NCBI RefSeq assembly: GCF_011189575.1
Contig: NZ_PUJW01000006.1
Coordinates: 124,001-188,000 of the forward strand
From: Photorhabdus cinerea
GTDB taxonomy: Bacteria > Pseudomonadota > Gammaproteobacteria > Enterobacterales > Enterobacteriaceae
Length of the DNA stretch: 64,000 nucleotides
Direction of reading: 5' to 3'
The notes under the pieces are model-generated. The model saw only the letters and a program-made list of their open reading frames with translations, had not been told where the DNA came from and searched no databases. Shown here one piece after another: positions 18,713 to 26,737 of the stretch. Numbering within the stretch: the first letter of the stretch is position 1; each line of letters opens with the position of its first letter. Made by a program: the position numbers and the translations under genes.

Positions 18713-19938
18713 AAGGGTATTTTGTTAGTTTTTGTAGGGAATAAAAATAATAGTATGCTTAATGCTAGCAGCCCATATGTTAGTAACAGTGCTGTAATCG
18801 CTGAATTTGATATCGTATATACGAAGGGCAAATATAATGTGGTTGAAAACTCAAATGGAACTTTTTTTGAACTCAGGTTCATGGCGAAGATTAATAGATT
18901 AAATATAAAAAAATTTATTAATAAACCAAATGTACCATATCGGGCGATACCGTCTCCGATAAAGCCGGTATTAGCCGATCCTGATGTGCCATAATATATT
19001 TGAGAAATTATTTGAGGAGCTTCTCTCGTAAATTCACTATTATTGTTGTAGATATAATCATAAAAGTAATAGGTATTTAATGTTGGTGTGAAGAATACTC
19101 TACGGAGCCAATGTATAAGTGGATCGTAAAAATCGAAAATAAAATATAATATCCCGGCGGTAAGGAATAAATAGAGAATGATATTTATCACTGAGTTACT
19201 TATCGATCTTGTTCCTTTTATATAGAAGAATAGAATAATAACGGCGAGGTTCATGAATGCTATACTTTTTAATCCAGAAGAGCTATAGATTAAATAGGAA
19301 ATAGCAAAACTTATTGCAATGAGGATATATTTAATAGAGCCTCTTATATAGAGTGAAGCGAGTAATAACAATGGTGAGATAACATATCCCCCATTTGTAA
19401 TGATGTACATGGTGAGTAGTGGTGTATTTGCTTTAAAGTGTTCTCTTACAGCATAAACGCTAAATATATTTGGCGGTATTATACTGAATCCGGGATTACT
19501 AATAACGAATAACAGCACAAGAATACCACATCCTATTATAATTATTTTATATAAATCCCATGGAATTTTCAGTTTCGGCATCGTTACTCTATCTATTATC
19601 CGAAAAAACAATATAGATAAGAAGAATAATATGTTTATTGTGAGTATAAAAATTGTTGAGTTGAGGGATGCTGAATTAATTAATGGGAATATAACTGATA
19701 CGGGTATAATGTAAGTTATATATATTAACCATAGAAAAACCATGACTGGATTTTTTTTGTTATTGAGCAAAATGAGAGGTAAGAAAGATATCCAACAGAG
19801 AAAAATGCTCAAGTAACCTTGTGGGGCAATATTATAGCCTCTTACCTCATGGAATGTGTCTAATATAAGCATCGAATTCAGGTAGATAATAATCTGATAT
19901 ATAAATATTTTCAGAGTTATTTTAATTTTATTTTGCAT
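18709..19938 (-). CDS. wzy: O-antigen polymerase Wzy
   Basis: 409 residues with about 10-11 membrane helices and a larger loop (about residues 285-325, 'DPLIHWLRRVFFTPTLNTYYFYDYIYNNNSEFTREAPQII'), the usual Wzy plan of low sequence identity. 'GLINFFIF'-like helices and 'NTGFIGDGIARYGTFG' follow the loop, as in O-antigen polymerases. It would polymerise repeat units at the periplasmic face. The call rests on topology and on its place between wzx-side genes and GT genes. It overlaps the C5-epimerase-like gene by 11 bases. Confidence 0.8.
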   Translation of the reverse strand: MQNKIKITLKIFIYQIIIYLNSMLILDTFHEVRGYNIAPQGYLSIFLCWISFLPLILLNNKKNPVMVFLWLIYITYIIPVSVIFPLINSASLNSTIFILTINILFFLSILFFRIIDRVTMPKLKIPWDLYKIIIIGCGILVLLFVISNPGFSIIPPNIFSVYAVREHFKANTPLLTMYIITNGGYVISPLLLLASLYIRGSIKYILIAISFAISYLIYSSSGLKSIAFMNLAVIILFFYIKGTRSISNSVINIILYLFLTAGILYFIFDFYDPLIHWLRRVFFTPTLNTYYFYDYIYNNNSEFTREAPQIISQIYYGTSGSANTGFIGDGIARYGTFGLLINFFIFNLLIFAMNLSSKKVPFEFSTTLYLPFVYTISNSAITALLLTYGLLALSILLFLFPTKTNKIPL

Positions 19939-21040
19939 TTTTTCTGATAAGGAAATAAATAGATGATAATACTAAGATAGATAGGAAGTACATTGTAATA
20001 AATTGATAATATGCCCAACTAATAGGTCCGTGTTTTATGTAATAATAGCCAATGTTAGCGGTGGATTTACTCCAATTATGATATAAATCCATTATCTCTT
20101 TATTTTTAAAATTTTGATTTCTTTCTATCAGATCTTTTAGGAGTAGGGTATGTATTCTATGATATTTGATATTACTTGGATTGCCAATTAAATCATAGCT
20201 GGACCATTCATTTCTTATGTCGAACTTAAATATATTATTACTGATCGATTGATATAAACTTTCGGATACCCTTTTACTTTCATCTATATTTAGATGATTT
20301 TCGAAGGACTCAATGCCATAAGTGGAGTAAATCATTCCGTTTAATACAAAAGCCAATTGGTCTGAATTAGCCTGAGGATCAACATATTCTTCAATCCAGG
20401 GCATATTATTTAATGTTGTTAAACTGCCGCCTTTATGAATAGGTGTTAGTGATGATTGGTATAGTAGTTTCGAGGTTGACAGATATTTATCATCACCAAA
20501 ATGGTCATAAGCCCTTAATAGGAGAATAATAGCATATGCGTCTGTTAGTCCAGACCACCAGGGGGCAGAGAGTTTGTTGTTTTTATATCCTTTATATGGC
20601 CAATCAAAATCATATAAATAGTGATTTTCACCATGAAATAACTTTGTATTGTTTAATAACCAATCCGCTGAAAATTTAAAATTAGAAATTAATTGGTCTT
20701 TATTGAATTTAGGTGGTGGTACATTCCATCCAGGTAAGGATGAATCCGTCCTCCATAATATATTGATGTTGTCTTTATTTAGGGCTAAAGAAGAGTATAT
20801 CATTCCATAGTGAACAACATAAAATGGAGATAAAAATGGCTCAGGAATATGGGGTGAATGTGATAAGGGAAAACCATAGCTATTAAATTCACGTTGAGAA
20901 AATTTCCCTTTCATGACCAAGCTTCTTACACTACCATTGAATTCATCTATTTCATAAGCATATTTATTGAATGTATAGCTCACAATCATCACGATAATGA
21001 TGTAGGGAATTATTTTTATTATGTTTTTATTTCTCTTCAT
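19928..21040 (-). CDS. D-glucuronyl C5-epimerase-like protein, membrane-anchored
   Basis: 370 residues. Helix 1 (about 8-24) follows the basic KRNKN start and helix 2 (about 346-365) precedes the basic RKNAK end, which places both termini in the cytoplasm and residues 25-345 in the periplasm. That part carries segments like the D-glucuronyl C5-epimerase C-terminal domain: APWWSGLTDAYA (159-170), LLRAYDHFGDDKYL (174-187), WIEEYV (215-220), SDQLAFVLNGMIYSTYGI (226-243) and SSYDL...KYHRIH (280-297). Known relatives invert C5 of glucuronate within heparan-type polymers. Between wzx and wzy the natural guess is inversion of the cluster's uronic acid (ManNAc3NAcA to the L-gulo form) on lipid-linked units or polymer. 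A chain-processing enzyme without epimerase activity is possible. Confidence 0.65.
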   Translation of the reverse strand: MKRNKNIIKIIPYIIIVMIVSYTFNKYAYEIDEFNGSVRSLVMKGKFSQREFNSYGFPLSHSPHIPEPFLSPFYVVHYGMIYSSLALNKDNINILWRTDSSLPGWNVPPPKFNKDQLISNFKFSADWLLNNTKLFHGENHYLYDFDWPYKGYKNNKLSAPWWSGLTDAYAIILLLRAYDHFGDDKYLSTSKLLYQSSLTPIHKGGSLTTLNNMPWIEEYVDPQANSDQLAFVLNGMIYSTYGIESFENHLNIDESKRVSESLYQSISNNIFKFDIRNEWSSYDLIGNPSNIKYHRIHTLLLKDLIERNQNFKNKEIMDLYHNWSKSTANIGYYYIKHGPISWAYYQFITMYFLSILVLSSIYFLIRKNAK

Positions 21041-21041
21041 T

Positions 21042-22274
21042 TTAACCTTCTTTATACATGAAAGATAATTTTAGAATATAAGCAGTACTCATCAGATAGA
21101 GAACAAAACTTGTGAGTGAAAATAATAAAAGGGCTAAATAGATATCTCCTAGCATATATCCGACTAAGAGGGCTATAAATCTTAATATGATAGATGTTGT
21201 TTGAATGAATAAATTGCTTTTTTGATGTTCAAAAATAGATAAATATATTGATAAAGATGAATATATTATTTGCCCGCATAAATGAGGTATTAAACATAAT
21301 AGATATTTACCTGATTCATACCATTCTTCACCAAAAATAAAGGTTATGGCGGGTATGCCCGCGAAGTATGTCACTATAGCAAATAAAAGAGAAATTAGCG
21401 TTAGAAAATAAAATGTTTTTTTTATCTTTAAAAAAGGTGCTGTAGCCGGGTCTTTTAAATATCCTTGTAATATAGACGAAACGGTTTGGCTTAGTAGTAT
21501 AATTGGGGCACCTGATATTCTGGATGCGATTAAATAAAATCCGGCTGATTTTAGCCCATATGTGGACATGATAAATAATGGAGGTAGTTCATTACTAAAT
21601 GTATTAATTGAGGCCGCAGGGAAATCATAAACTGGAAATTTATAATATTTCTTAGCCAGTAGTTTTATTTTTTTGAATTCTTTTCTGTTTGTAATAAAAC
21701 GATATTGAGATTTTTTACCTAAAAATAGAACACCTAACGATTGACCTAATATCTGACCTAAGATAAGACTGCTTGCGCCTAAACTAGCGATACCCCCAAT
21801 GATTTGAACGCTAATCATAACAATCGTTTGAGTTATTCTAGTGATAGAGAATTCACGATATTGCCTTTTTCTTATACTATTGAAACTGACGGCTCGATAA
21901 AATCCATAAGTTATAATACCCAGCGGGATATAGTATATATAGTTTCCTATAGCTATTTTTTCTGATGGATTGTATATTGCAAAGACAGTGATGACTATCA
22001 AGCTAATGGTTATTGGAATGAGACAAGATAATGTGATTAATGAATTAATCTCACGATTTTTTTCTGATGAACTTATCGAAAATTCATAACGAAGACAGGC
22101 ACCTACTGCAAAAACACTTAAAAGTGATGAAAATGAAGCGTAAATGCCTAATTCTTCAGGTGAGAATAATCTTGTTAATACAGGTGTTGATAGTAATAAT
22201 AATATCTGGCTGATTAATGATGAGAGTAATAAGCCAGATATATTCCTCAATAGTTTATGGTTCATAGATTTCAA
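21042..22274 (-). CDS. wzx: O-antigen flippase Wzx
   Basis: 410 residues with about 12 membrane helices. The start 'LLRNISGLLLSSLISQILLLLSTPVLTRLFSPEELGIYASFSSLLSVFAVGACLRYEFSI' is the classic Wzx/PST opening (Q...LP.LTRL.SPEE.G.Y). It moves undecaprenyl-PP-linked repeat units across the inner membrane. It overlaps wbpE by 4 bases and is followed after one base by the C5-epimerase-like gene, so these are likely made together. Confidence 0.88.
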   Translation of the reverse strand: MKSMNHKLLRNISGLLLSSLISQILLLLSTPVLTRLFSPEELGIYASFSSLLSVFAVGACLRYEFSISSSEKNREINSLITLSCLIPITISLIVITVFAIYNPSEKIAIGNYIYYIPLGIITYGFYRAVSFNSIRKRQYREFSITRITQTIVMISVQIIGGIASLGASSLILGQILGQSLGVLFLGKKSQYRFITNRKEFKKIKLLAKKYYKFPVYDFPAASINTFSNELPPLFIMSTYGLKSAGFYLIASRISGAPIILLSQTVSSILQGYLKDPATAPFLKIKKTFYFLTLISLLFAIVTYFAGIPAITFIFGEEWYESGKYLLCLIPHLCGQIIYSSLSIYLSIFEHQKSNLFIQTTSIILRFIALLVGYMLGDIYLALLLFSLTSFVLYLMSTAYILKLSFMYKEG

Positions 22275-23341
22275 ATTGAACCGGTAATTTTATTAATTAA
22301 ATCTATGGATAAATAAGGATGCATCGGTAAGCTAATCACTTCCTGGGCGATTTCATCACCCACAGGCAGAGTGATATTACTGGCCACCGCAGGTTGTTTA
22401 TTCAAGGGAATAGGATAATGAATTGCGGTTGGGATGCCTTGTTCTTTTAATTTGCGCTGTAATTCGTCCCGGTTTTTAACCCGGATAGTATATTGCGCAT
22501 AGGCGGAGAGATTGTGTGGCTCAATATATGGCGTGGTCATGATGCCAATGTTATTCAATGCCTGATTGTAGTTTGTGGCAACTGTCTGACGTAATGCCAT
22601 TTCTTCATCAAATATGTCCAGTTTCGGTAGCAGAATGGCCGCTTGCAGGGTATCTAAACGGCTATTCACTCCGACTCTGACATGGTGGTATCGCCTGTCT
22701 TGCCCATGGCGGGCAATTTGACGAATAATTTTCGCCAGCTCTTCATCGTGGGTGAAAATAGCCCCGCCATCACCGTAACACCCCAAGGGTTTACTGGGGA
22801 AGAAACTGGTACAAGAAATTGTGGTCAGGTTACAGGAGCGTTTTCCTTTATATGTTGCACCGAAACTTTGGGCTGCATCTTCTATGACGGTCAGGTTATG
22901 TTTTGCTGCAATGGCATTAATTTCGTCAAAATCGGCACATTGTCCATACAAGGAGACCGGAATAATTGCCTTGGTTTTGGAGGTAATCGCGGCTTCGAGT
23001 AAAGCCGGGTCTAAGTTGTACGTGGTGGGTTTGACATCCACATAGACCGGTATGCCGCCCAGCAGTGCGACGGTTTCAGCGGTGGCAATGTAGGTAAATC
23101 CGGGGGTAATGACCTCGTCACCCGGTTTGATGCCAATCGCCATTAAGGCAATTTGTAACGCATCGGTACCATTCGCGCAGGTAATACAATATGGCGCCCC
23201 GGTGTATGCAATCAGCTTTTCTTCTAATTCGGCCACTTCCGGCCCTAAAATATACTTGCCGTGGGTGAGGACTTTTTGGATATTCGCGTCAATGTTATCT
23301 TTAATTCTGCGTTGTTGAGCAGCCAGATCGGTAAATTGCAT
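22271..23341 (-). CDS. wbpE: UDP-3-keto-GlcNAcA aminotransferase (WbpE)
   Basis: 356 residues, DegT-family PLP enzyme. 'FTDLAAQQRRIKDNIDANIQKVLTHGKYILGPEV' opens as in WbpE/WlbC. 'CANGTDALQIALMAIGIKPGDEVITPGFTYIATAE', 'VIEDAAQSFGATYKGKR' and 'SFFPSKPLGCYGDGGA' (PLP Lys in PSKPLG) follow. It adds an amino group at C3 of the keto sugar made by WbpB. Part of the contiguous wbpA-B-D-E run, 14 bases after wbpD. Base use here is clearly more GC-rich than in wzx/wzy, so the sugar-pathway genes have a different history from the transport genes. Confidence 0.93.
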   Translation of the reverse strand: MQFTDLAAQQRRIKDNIDANIQKVLTHGKYILGPEVAELEEKLIAYTGAPYCITCANGTDALQIALMAIGIKPGDEVITPGFTYIATAETVALLGGIPVYVDVKPTTYNLDPALLEAAITSKTKAIIPVSLYGQCADFDEINAIAAKHNLTVIEDAAQSFGATYKGKRSCNLTTISCTSFFPSKPLGCYGDGGAIFTHDEELAKIIRQIARHGQDRRYHHVRVGVNSRLDTLQAAILLPKLDIFDEEMALRQTVATNYNQALNNIGIMTTPYIEPHNLSAYAQYTIRVKNRDELQRKLKEQGIPTAIHYPIPLNKQPAVASNITLPVGDEIAQEVISLPMHPYLSIDLINKITGSI

Positions 23342-23355
23342 TCTTTTATCCTTGC

Positions 23356-23943
23356 TTATTTAATTCGCACGACGGTCTGGTTATTGAGCTGATAAATATG
23401 GTGAGTGTGTGGACAAATGGTGGTGGCTTGTCCATGTAGCGGTAAATCGAGTTGTTCACCAAATTCACTCATCCAGCCAATCTGTTTGGCCGGTACACCC
23501 ACCATCAGGGCATAATCGGGGACATCTTTATTAACAACCGCGCCGGCACCAATAAAGGCATAAGCGCCAATGGTGGTGCCACAAATAATGGTGCAGTTGG
23601 CGCCTAAGGTGGCGCCTTTTTTTACCCACGTGTTTTGATATTCACTTTTTCTTTCAATCAATGAGCGGGGATTATAGACATTGGTGAACACCATGCTGGG
23701 GCCACAGAATACTCCGTCTTCTAGATGAACGTTGTCATAAACAGAGACGTTATTTTGTATTTTGCAGTGATTGCCGAGGGTGACTTGATTACCAATAAAG
23801 ACATTTTGTCCTAAAGAACAGCCTTCGCCAATTTGAGCGCCAGAACAGACATGGGTGAAATGCCAGATACGGCTGTTTTTCCCGATTTGTGCGCCTTCAT
23901 CAACGATGGCACTGGGATGTATCATTACGTGTTCGGCTGACAT
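23356..23943 (-). CDS. wbpD: UDP-sugar 3-N-acetyltransferase (WbpD)
   Basis: 195 residues, a left-handed beta-helix acyltransferase with repeated hexapeptide pattern: 'IHPSAIVDEGAQIGKNSRIWHFTHVCSGAQIGEGCSLGQNVFIGNQVTLG'. The segment 'VFTNVYNPRSLIERKSEYQNTWVKKGATLGANCTIICG' is typical of WbpD/WlbB. It acetylates the 3-amino group to give UDP-GlcNAc3NAcA with acetyl-CoA. Start: Met1, or Met7 (MIHPSA) as an alternative. Confidence 0.92.
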   Translation of the reverse strand: MSAEHVMIHPSAIVDEGAQIGKNSRIWHFTHVCSGAQIGEGCSLGQNVFIGNQVTLGNHCKIQNNVSVYDNVHLEDGVFCGPSMVFTNVYNPRSLIERKSEYQNTWVKKGATLGANCTIICGTTIGAYAFIGAGAVVNKDVPDYALMVGVPAKQIGWMSEFGEQLDLPLHGQATTICPHTHHIYQLNNQTVVRIK

Positions 23944-23961
23944 GAAACCTTTTCCATGGAT

Positions 23962-25011
23962 TTAATAGGTTAAAGGTAAAGAGAGGGTTTTATTATCTCT
24001 GGCGGATAAATAGGCCGCGATAAGCAGCTCTAAGGATTTTAAGCCTTCCCGGCCATCCGTGATGGGGTGGGCTTCCCCTCTCATCACATCAATGACATTT
24101 TTATAATAGAGGGGATGTCCAAATCCATAAACGGACGTAGTTTCATAGTTCGCGGTTTTGACGTGTTGGTCATACTCTTGTTCGTCAGCGAAATGCCATT
24201 CCTGGATTTCATTGACGGCCAAACCGCCCACCCGGACGGTGCCTTTTTCCCCGAGAATGGTGATGGAGCCTTCGAGATTCTGCGGATAAGTACACATAGT
24301 GACGGCCATCGAGCCTAAGGTGCCATCCCGCCAGCGGATATTGAGTACCCCGGTATCTTCCGTTTCGATATCCAGGTGGGTAGACGTCATGGCCTGAACA
24401 TCTTTCACCGGGCCGATTAACCATTCAATTAAGTCAACATAGTGGCTGGCCTGATTCATGAAGGCCCCCCCATCAAATTCCCAGGTGCCCCGCCAAGCTG
24501 CCTGGTCATAATAGGCTTGGGGGCGGGTCCAGAAAACATTGAGGTGTACCAGATGGATTTTGCCAAAACGTTTTTCACTGACCGCCCGTTTCAGTAATTG
24601 CAGGGTGGCATTGAGGCGATTTTGTTTGACCACAAAAAGGCGTTTGCTGGCTTTATCGGCGGCTTTAACCATATTTTCACCATCCGCCAGCCGGGTGGCC
24701 ATCGGTTTTTCGGTGACGACATGAAAGCCTTTATCGAAGCAGGCTATTGCCTGCTCTGGATGGAGGCCGGATGGGGTGGTCAGGATAATGATATCGGCGA
24801 TGATAGTCTCCAGCATCGTGTTTAAGTCGATGAACCCCGGGACGCCGGTTTTTTCTACCGCTGCGTTTAATGCGTCTTGATCGTTATCACAGACGGCGAC
24901 TAATTCGGCCTTTTCTTGATGGATTTCCAGCGCATTGAAATGATTTTTAGCGATCCGCCCACACCCTACTAAAGCAAATCTTATCTTTTTTTCGTTGATA
25001 GTGATCAGCAT
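23962..25011 (-). CDS. wbpB: UDP-GlcNAcA 3-dehydrogenase (WbpB)
   Basis: 349 residues, Gfo/Idh/MocA family. Rossmann motif 'RFALVGCGRIAKNHF' near the start, 'VTEKPMATRLADGENMVKAA' (EKP catalytic Lys), and 'DGGAFMNQASHYVDLIEWLIGPV' in the substrate domain. It oxidises C3 of UDP-GlcNAcA to the keto form used by WbpE; in known systems the NADH is re-oxidised with 2-ketoglutarate. It lies between wbpA and wbpD. Confidence 0.92.
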   Translation of the reverse strand: MLITINEKKIRFALVGCGRIAKNHFNALEIHQEKAELVAVCDNDQDALNAAVEKTGVPGFIDLNTMLETIIADIIILTTPSGLHPEQAIACFDKGFHVVTEKPMATRLADGENMVKAADKASKRLFVVKQNRLNATLQLLKRAVSEKRFGKIHLVHLNVFWTRPQAYYDQAAWRGTWEFDGGAFMNQASHYVDLIEWLIGPVKDVQAMTSTHLDIETEDTGVLNIRWRDGTLGSMAVTMCTYPQNLEGSITILGEKGTVRVGGLAVNEIQEWHFADEQEYDQHVKTANYETTSVYGFGHPLYYKNVIDVMRGEAHPITDGREGLKSLELLIAAYLSARDNKTLSLPLTY

Positions 25012-25025
25012 AATCTTATCCTAAG

Positions 25026-26336
25026 TTAAGCTTTGGTAATGTTTCTTTGGTTGGGAGAGTATTTGCCACGAGTATCGACGACTAATTTGGCGTTATTGAT
25101 AATTAATTCATAATTAAATTTATCGTGATCGGTGGCTAAAATAACGCAGTCGAAGGTTTGGAGATTATTTTCCGTGATGGGCTGACTAATTAAATTAAAA
25201 TGATGTTCCCGCATTTTAGGAAAGACCGGGACGTGCGGATCTGAATATTCGATATTTGCCCCTAATTCCTGCAGTTTTTCCATAATATGTACCGACGGGC
25301 TTTCTCGCATATCATCCACATTCTTTTTATAGGCGATGCCGAGGATTAATATACGGCTGCCATTAATGGATTTATTCGCCTTGTTGAGGGCTAATACGGT
25401 TTTATTGACCACATAATCGGGCATGGATGAATTGACTTCACCGGAGAGTTCAATAAAGCGGGTATTGATACCATATTCTCGGGCTTTCCAGGTTAAATAG
25501 AAGGGGTCAATCGGAATACAGTGACCGCCTAATCCCGGGCCGGGGTAATAAGGGACAAAGCCGAAGGGTTTGGTGGCTGCGGCGCGAATAACTTCGTGGA
25601 TATCAATCCCCATTTTATCGGTAACGAGTTTCATTTCGTTGACTAAGCCGATATTGACTGCCCGGTGTATATTCTCAAGCAGTTTCGTCATCTCGGCGGC
25701 TTTCGTTGAACTGACCGGGACAACCTGGTCAATGGCGGGTTGATAAACGGCGATACCGGCTTTTAAGCAGTTTTCCGTGTGGCCGCCAATGACTTTAGGG
25801 ATAGTTCGGGTCTCGAAATCAGGATTACCGGGGTCTTCCCGTTCGGGTGAATAGACCAGGAAGATATCTTCACCGACGGTTAACCCGCTTTCTTCGACCC
25901 GGGGTAATAACTCTTCTTCAGTGGTGCCCGGATAAGTGGTGCTTTCTAAGGAGAGGAGTTGCCCGGCTCTTAAATACGGTTTTACCCGGTCGGTGGTGTT
26001 AATGACAAAGCTGATATCGGGTTCGCGGTATTTATTCAACGGCGTTGGGACACAAAGAATAATGGTATCGCATGCAGCGATTTTAGTGAAATCCGTCGTG
26101 GCTTCGAAACCGGTATTTATTGCTTTGCTGATTTTGGATGAGGGAATATGTTCGATATAACTTTGGCCTTGATTTAATTTATCTGTTTTTTCTTTATCAA
26201 TATCAAAACCAATGACTTTAAAACCGATATCGTTATATCGAAGCATTAAAGGTAAGCCAACATAACCCAGGCCAACAATGGCAATAATGGCGGTTTTATT
26301 ATCAAGTTTCTCGGTGAGAATGTTGAGTGAGGACAT
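25026..26336 (-). CDS. wbpA: UDP-GlcNAc 6-dehydrogenase (WbpA)
   Basis: 436 residues from Met14 of the longer frame; this ATG has AAAGG nearby as ribosome site. NAD-binding GLGYVGLP lies at 22-29, 'CVPTPL' at 95-100, 'LESTTYPGTTEE' at about 130-141 and the catalytic Cys273 in GGHCIPIDPFY. It oxidises C6 of UDP-GlcNAc to UDP-GlcNAcA, the first step to the di-N-acetylated uronic acid. WecC (ManNAc dehydrogenase) is the main alternative, but the following wbpB, D and E favour WbpA. It is the first gene of the operon, about 170 bases after JUMPstart copy 3. Confidence 0.92.
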   Translation of the reverse strand: MSSLNILTEKLDNKTAIIAIVGLGYVGLPLMLRYNDIGFKVIGFDIDKEKTDKLNQGQSYIEHIPSSKISKAINTGFEATTDFTKIAACDTIILCVPTPLNKYREPDISFVINTTDRVKPYLRAGQLLSLESTTYPGTTEEELLPRVEESGLTVGEDIFLVYSPEREDPGNPDFETRTIPKVIGGHTENCLKAGIAVYQPAIDQVVPVSSTKAAEMTKLLENIHRAVNIGLVNEMKLVTDKMGIDIHEVIRAAATKPFGFVPYYPGPGLGGHCIPIDPFYLTWKAREYGINTRFIELSGEVNSSMPDYVVNKTVLALNKANKSINGSRILILGIAYKKNVDDMRESPSVHIMEKLQELGANIEYSDPHVPVFPKMREHHFNLISQPITENNLQTFDCVILATDHDKFNYELIINNAKLVVDTRGKYSPNQRNITKA

Positions 26337-26509
26337 ATTTTGCCTTTTAAAATGATGATTTAAAAATGAAATCATGAAAATAAGTCACATTTGGTTTTTA
26401 ATAGAATGCTATCTATTTTCATAAGTTTTATTTGGCAAGTGAAACTTTAACAAACTATTTTAAATAGGTTTTATAAGATATATTATTGGAATAATAAATA
26501 ATGTAATAA

Positions 26510-26543
26510 CAAAGCTACCGCACTAGGTTATTGGCTCCCAGAA
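26510..26543 (-). promoter_or_regulatory. JUMPstart/ops element, copy 3 (O-antigen operon leader)
   Basis: Minus strand CTGGGAGCCAATAACCTAGT then GCGGTAGC, between the cpxA end and wbpA. RfaH loading here would allow read-through of the 15-kb operon. It is the only one of the three copies that leads an apparently complete cluster. Confidence 0.88.
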
Positions 26544-26649
26544 TTCCGTGGAATTTTATAATGTTATCTACTATTTTGATTTTTAAATGCTTTTGCCTGC
26601 TATAATGGAAAAGCAATAAAATATAAGGGTTTTTAATGAATAACGAAGG

Positions 26650-26678
26650 AGGTTAAACCGTCATACTCTCCGGGTCAA
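26650..26678 (-). promoter_or_regulatory. Sigma-70-like promoter of the O-antigen operon
   Basis: Minus strand TTGACC (26678-26673), 17-base spacer, TAACCT (26655-26650), about 107 bases before JUMPstart as in copies 1 and 2. The -10 is poor, so the strength is doubtful; the spacing conservation is the support. Confidence 0.5.
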
Positions 26679-26737
26679 GCATAATAAAAATTTATTTATT
26701 TAATTATTTTGTACAATTAGGCCGGTGGAAATCTGTA

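Noticed and set aside
25026..26336. WecC (UDP-ManNAc dehydrogenase) with WecB at 16533 as an ECA pathway
   Set aside because: wbpB, wbpD and wbpE follow directly and the 2-epimerase text is closer to WbpI, so the di-N-acetyl uronic acid route is better supported.
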